Below, piece by piece: positions 62,201 to 64,000 of a stretch of DNA of 64,000 nucleotides. The DNA is from Lepisosteus oculatus (Eukaryota > Chordata > Actinopteri > Semionotiformes > Lepisosteidae): contig NC_090705.1 of assembly GCF_040954835.1 (NCBI RefSeq), forward strand, positions 17,248,436 through 17,312,435, given 5' to 3'. A program made the translations under genes and the position numbers. The notes below the pieces were generated by a model that was not told the DNA's origin, did no database searches, and saw nothing but the letters and a program-made list of their open reading frames with translations. The first letter of the stretch is position 1. Every line of letters starts with the position of its first letter.

Positions 62201-63196
62201 CTGTACTGTATTGTTACAATTGTGTCATAGAGAGAATGATGTAATGAGAGTTACATCATTACCTAGCATATTCCAGAAACATGTTCTAGAATGAGTAATG
62301 CAGCTAAGAAGTAAAGACATAACACAATACTGTAGGTGGGCTCTGTTGAACACAATAAACAATTAAATTTAGTCCGTCACATTCTCTGAATAATTTTCAA
62401 TTGAAGGAGTTTTTATTTTTCACTACAGTGATGTCAAGAGGTCTTTATCATTGACATGCATATATTTAAGTAATTGACTTCACATACTTCATCAATGCAA
62501 TATTTATATCCTTAATACTGTAATATATGGAATAGTGTGTTCACATCATAGGTTCATTTACCTTTTCTATAGTTTAAAAATAGCCTTTACTTCATTGTGC
62601 TTACAGTTGCCGTGTTTTGTCTTGTATATATTATGTACTGTATATAAATATAAAATATGTATAGGGTATATAAACATAAAATAATAATTTATTCAGATAC
62701 CGTATCAACAAAACATATTGAAATGTGCTGATTGATATTTTCAAGTTAAGTCATATTTAAAACAGAATTCACGGTCATAATTCTAATGACATTGCCAAAG
62801 GCTTTTGTGAGATACAAACAGCTCCAGAGGTACTTATACCTGCAAAACGATTAGGACAAACGTATAACATTTTACCATTACTATTTTACCATTTACTGTA
62901 TGTGTTATATGACAAATCACATGACGAAATCACATACCGAGTTTGCATAGCCAGGCCACCAAAATCCACAAAGCCACCAGGTAAGGTTCCATGACATGCT
63001 CCCATTTAAAGGTCACAATCTGGAAGGTGCTGATAATGTCTGCTGTTTCGTTGCCATTTCCAGCCTGTTCATTTCTTGTCGAGGAGTAGGTACCATTGGG
63101 AATCCGGCTTCCTCTTAGTGTGTCACTGTCTACTAATGTCTCACAGCAAGCTAGAACTAAAAGAACAACTGTCAGTTTTAATCGTTGGGGTTCCAT
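48043..63196 (-). CDS. slc9a3: Sodium/hydrogen exchanger 3 (NHE3), copy C
   Basis: Second complete NHE3-type Na+/H+ antiporter, transcribed toward gene B. Exons in order: 63196-62938, 61246-60944, 59865-59705, 59425-59347, 58747-58570, 57241-57021, 56607-56405, 56064-55975, 55852-55782, 54769-54640, 53910-53774, 53327-53198, 52581-52408, 51630-51576, 50950-50846, 48296-48043; 2550 nt, 849 residues. Exchanger signatures: [18 protein letters not shown] (D208), [12 protein letters not shown] (D237), YGGLRGGV (R431). The tail ends [30 protein letters not shown] and nine extra residues compared with B. Differences from B and mammals: [10 protein letters not shown] instead of [10 protein letters not shown] (E142, T143, H146), FEQV for FEEV (Q218), HQGS for the RRGS PKA site. 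Introns are shorter than in B and contain a Penelope fragment, a Tc1 relic and SINEs. Start chosen at the ATG opening MEPQRLKL; a non-ATG upstream extension is ignored. Confidence 0.93.
48400..48840 (+). mobile_element. 5S-rRNA-derived SINE (gene C intron 15)
   Basis: Head CACTGAAGCTCAGCGGGTAT, CAGTACCTGGATAGGAGACC. Body GCGGTCCATGTGGGTCCTAA, CCGTCCTTCGGATGAGACTT. End GTGAGTGTTCTGGCGCACTA. It runs directly into a Penelope-like fragment. Confidence 0.85.
48841..49760 (+). mobile_element. Penelope-like element, internally deleted (gene C intron 15)
   Basis: Frame 48806-49006 covers the RT C-terminal part ([20 protein letters not shown]). A deletion and frame change lead to 48930-49397 with the linker and the GIY-YIG domain start ([20 protein letters not shown]). 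The 3' end reads 'ctgaagaaggcttcacagcc', GAAACATTG, 'ttttcagcatggaataaacc', which is typical for this group. Frames are broken; not functional. Confidence 0.85.
50408..50645. repeat. Dispersed repeat, second copy (gene C intron 15)
   Basis: Same family as 47491-47705, same orientation. Confidence 0.55.
50846..50950 (-). CDS. slc9a3: Gene C exon 15
   Basis: 105 bp, [35 protein letters not shown]. Donor G|GTAAAT. Confidence 0.88.
51285..51362 (-). mobile_element. SINE-like repeat fragment (gene C intron 14)
   Basis: AGGGAGCTGGAGCTTATTGA, CACAGACACACACAC, CTAGGGCCAGTTTTCC. Confidence 0.5.
51576..51630 (-). CDS. slc9a3: Gene C exon 14
   Basis: 55 bp, [18 protein letters not shown]. Donor G|GTAATG, same as gene B exon 14. 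Confidence 0.85.
52018..52320. repeat. MITE-like repeat (gene C intron 13)
   Basis: Starts CTTCAACCCTGTTCCTGGAG and ends near ACCTGTGTTGGTGACTCCTT, roughly inverted ends. Related in style to 33676-33985. Confidence 0.4.
52408..52581 (-). CDS. slc9a3: Gene C exon 13
   Basis: 174 bp, [12 protein letters not shown] then [46 protein letters not shown]. Near-identical to gene B exon 13 from NKDENE onward and for about 20 bp into the intron. Donor AAA|GTAAGG. Confidence 0.92.
53198..53327 (-). CDS. slc9a3: Gene C exon 12
   Basis: 130 bp, [20 protein letters not shown], then [18 protein letters not shown]. Donor CAG|GTCAGC is weaker than consensus. Confidence 0.92.
53774..53910 (-). CDS. slc9a3: Gene C exon 11
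   Basis: 137 bp, [20 protein letters not shown], then [13 protein letters not shown]571 in HQGS replaces the mammalian RRGS context. Confidence 0.92.
54640..54769 (-). CDS. slc9a3: Gene C exon 10
   Basis: 130 bp, [20 protein letters not shown], then [20 protein letters not shown]. Donor GAG|GTAATA. Confidence 0.92.
55782..55852 (-). CDS. slc9a3: Gene C exon 9
   Basis: 71 bp, [20 protein letters not shown] then FKEK. Donor AA|GTAAGT. Confidence 0.92.
55975..56064 (-). CDS. slc9a3: Gene C exon 8
   Basis: 90 bp, [30 protein letters not shown]. Confidence 0.92.
56185..56242. repeat. (TTA)n microsatellite in gene C intron 7
   Basis: About 18 uninterrupted trinucleotide units. Confidence 0.9.
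56405..56607 (-). CDS. slc9a3: Gene C exon 7
   Basis: 203 bp, [58 protein letters not shown]. Donor CAG|GTAAGT. Confidence 0.93.
57021..57241 (-). CDS. slc9a3: Gene C exon 6
   Basis: 221 bp, [60 protein letters not shown]. Donor G|GTAAGA. Confidence 0.93.
57690..58320 (+). mobile_element. Tc1-like transposase relic (gene C intron 5)
   Basis: The 57718-57987 frame ends [22 protein letters not shown], the helix-turn-helix end of Tc1 transposases. After frame breaks, 58160-58290 reads [22 protein letters not shown], the downstream catalytic-region pattern (usual form MKHGGG, LAVIDGTMN..LYQ). Inserted opposite to gene C and heavily decayed. Confidence 0.75.
58570..58747 (-). CDS. slc9a3: Gene C exon 5
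   Basis: 178 bp, [52 protein letters not shown]. Donor TC|GTGAGT. Confidence 0.93.
58885..59245 (-). mobile_element. SINE-like repeat copy 8, near full length (gene C intron 4)
   Basis: CATCCATCAATTGTCTAACC tail, CACCTGGAGGAAACCCACAT and AACTCAATGCAGATAGCACC middle, GGGGCCAACCACTGTGCCAC head. Confidence 0.8.
59347..59425 (-). CDS. slc9a3: Gene C exon 4
   Basis: 79 bp, [26 protein letters not shown]. Donor G|GTGAGG. Confidence 0.93.
59705..59865 (-). CDS. slc9a3: Gene C exon 3
   Basis: 161 bp, [53 protein letters not shown]. One codon shorter than B. Q218 replaces the second Glu of FEEV. Confidence 0.93.
60944..61246 (-). CDS. slc9a3: Gene C exon 2
   Basis: 303 bp, [60 protein letters not shown]. 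Contains the P-Q pair (137-138) and the D-to-E, A-to-T and F-to-H changes at 142, 143 and 146. Confidence 0.93.
61284..61346 (+). mobile_element. 63-bp Penelope 3'-end insertion with 14-bp TSD
   Basis: The segment CGGCTGAAACGTTGTG...CAGCATGGAGTAAACC is the 3' end of a Penelope-like element. It is flanked by an exact 14-bp duplication TACTTATTATAACA (61270-61283 and 61347-61360). It lies 24 bp beyond the predicted intron 1 acceptor of gene C. Confidence 0.85.
61361..62937. other. Gene C intron 1 remainder
   Basis: AT-rich, no transposon or exon recognised. Confidence 0.5.
62938..63196 (-). CDS. slc9a3: Gene C exon 1
   Basis: 259 bp, [20 protein letters not shown] signal segment, sequons NGT and NET, then [20 protein letters not shown] and WLCKL. 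Donor G|GTATGT, phase 1. Confidence 0.92.
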
Positions 63197-63450
63197 TATA
63201 CAGCTCTTGTTAATTAACTCCTTAATCAGTGAATGCAATTCAGTGTCTTTGTTATTTTCCTGTTGTGCCTTCAGTTGTCTTGATCTCTCATCATCTTGTC
63301 AACTTTTGTCAATGATAGATTCTCCAACTTCTGTCATTTGTCATGTCCACGAGTTACAGTATGAAAAACCTGTCTGAGTGATTCTTCAGCTTAATAGCAC
63401 AAATAGCAGAACAGGCAATGGTGTTACTGGTCACCCCATTGAGCCAGTTG

Positions 63451-63461
63451 GCCCTTTTATA
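63451..63461 (-). promoter_or_regulatory. TATA box of gene C
   Basis: Minus strand TATAAAAGGGC, a strong consensus TATA box about 255 bp upstream of the ATG. It predicts transcription start near 63425 and a 5' UTR of about 0.23 kb. Confidence 0.5.
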
Positions 63462-64000
63462 CCACAGGTAAATGTAGGCGGGGCTTTGTCTTCAGAGGCA
63501 TTGTGGATAGAGAGGACAGCCTTATCAGTGCTGTGTTTACCATGCAACCACACACGAGAATTGCCTTTTCAAAGACGCAGAATATTACTGTCTCCAAATC
63601 TCACAGTAAATAAAGAAGGACAAGCAGGAATATCATTTAATATTTCATCAAGCAAGCCTGTCTTTAAAGCAAAGTACTTGTAGACAAAAATGAAGCAATT
63701 TAATTTTACTCTGCTTTATCTTAATGATATGTGAATATATAATTGATTTGGAGAAAGCTTGGAGTGTTATACTGTACATTAGACATAGAAAATAAAAAGA
63801 CTGATTTAAAATTTAAATTGTTCTTCAAGATTATAAGCAAATCATGTTCATGGATATAATAAGAAGTAATCAAATGATTTTGGATCCTGTTTCCCATATT
63901 TCTAAATTTAAATTATTAAGGAAAACGTTATTTATATTTAGAATAACACAAATTGTGAAGATGTCTGCAGAAACAATTATAGTATCACAGCATTAATATT
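63462..64000. other. Upstream flank of gene C
   Basis: No exon or repeat recognised. Confidence 0.5.

Overview
The window is vertebrate nuclear DNA, most likely from a ray-finned fish. It is AT-rich, has exon-intron genes with GT/AG splice sites, and carries repeats typical of fish: an L2-type LINE, Penelope-like elements, 5S-rRNA-derived SINEs, a tRNA-headed SINE-like family, a Tc1 remnant and solo LTRs. No species can be named from sequence alone. No prokaryotic features were found.

The genes are two complete paralogous sodium/proton exchangers of the NHE3 type (slc9a3), arranged tail to tail. Copy B is on the + strand at 18489-42373, with 16 coding exons and 855 residues. Copy C is on the - strand at 63196-48043, with 16 coding exons and 849 residues. 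All 30 internal junctions keep frame, and intron phases match between the copies. Of the 16 exons, 12 have identical lengths in B and C (only exons 1, 3, 14 and 16 differ). A third, lone first exon (copy A, 9052-9295, +) lies 9.4 kb upstream of B. It is open, has a signal peptide and a consensus donor in the right phase, and has no exons 2-16 behind it before B starts. It is either an alternative first exon of B or the remnant of a third tandem copy.

Layout: 1-9.0 kb is intergenic with an L2 LINE fragment, a 40-bp perfect palindrome and a SINE-like copy. 9.05-9.3 kb is orphan exon A. 9.3-18.4 kb is intergenic with a nested repeat cluster, a solo LTR, a 5S SINE and a rearranged foldback-like element. 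18.5-42.8 kb is gene B. 42.8-48.0 kb is the intergenic spacer between the two 3' ends and holds the better-preserved foldback-like element. 48.0-63.2 kb is gene C on the minus strand, followed by its putative TATA box near 63.46 kb.

Both exchangers should be multi-pass plasma-membrane proteins with a regulatory cytoplasmic tail; in fish, NHE3 is used for apical Na+ uptake and acid or ammonia excretion in gill ionocytes and kidney. Points of note: a near-identical exon 13 suggesting gene conversion, unusual transmembrane-segment substitutions concentrated in C, changed PKA-site context, and a foldback-like element whose inverted arms are built from a 21-bp minisatellite and which carries tRNA-like A and B box sequences.
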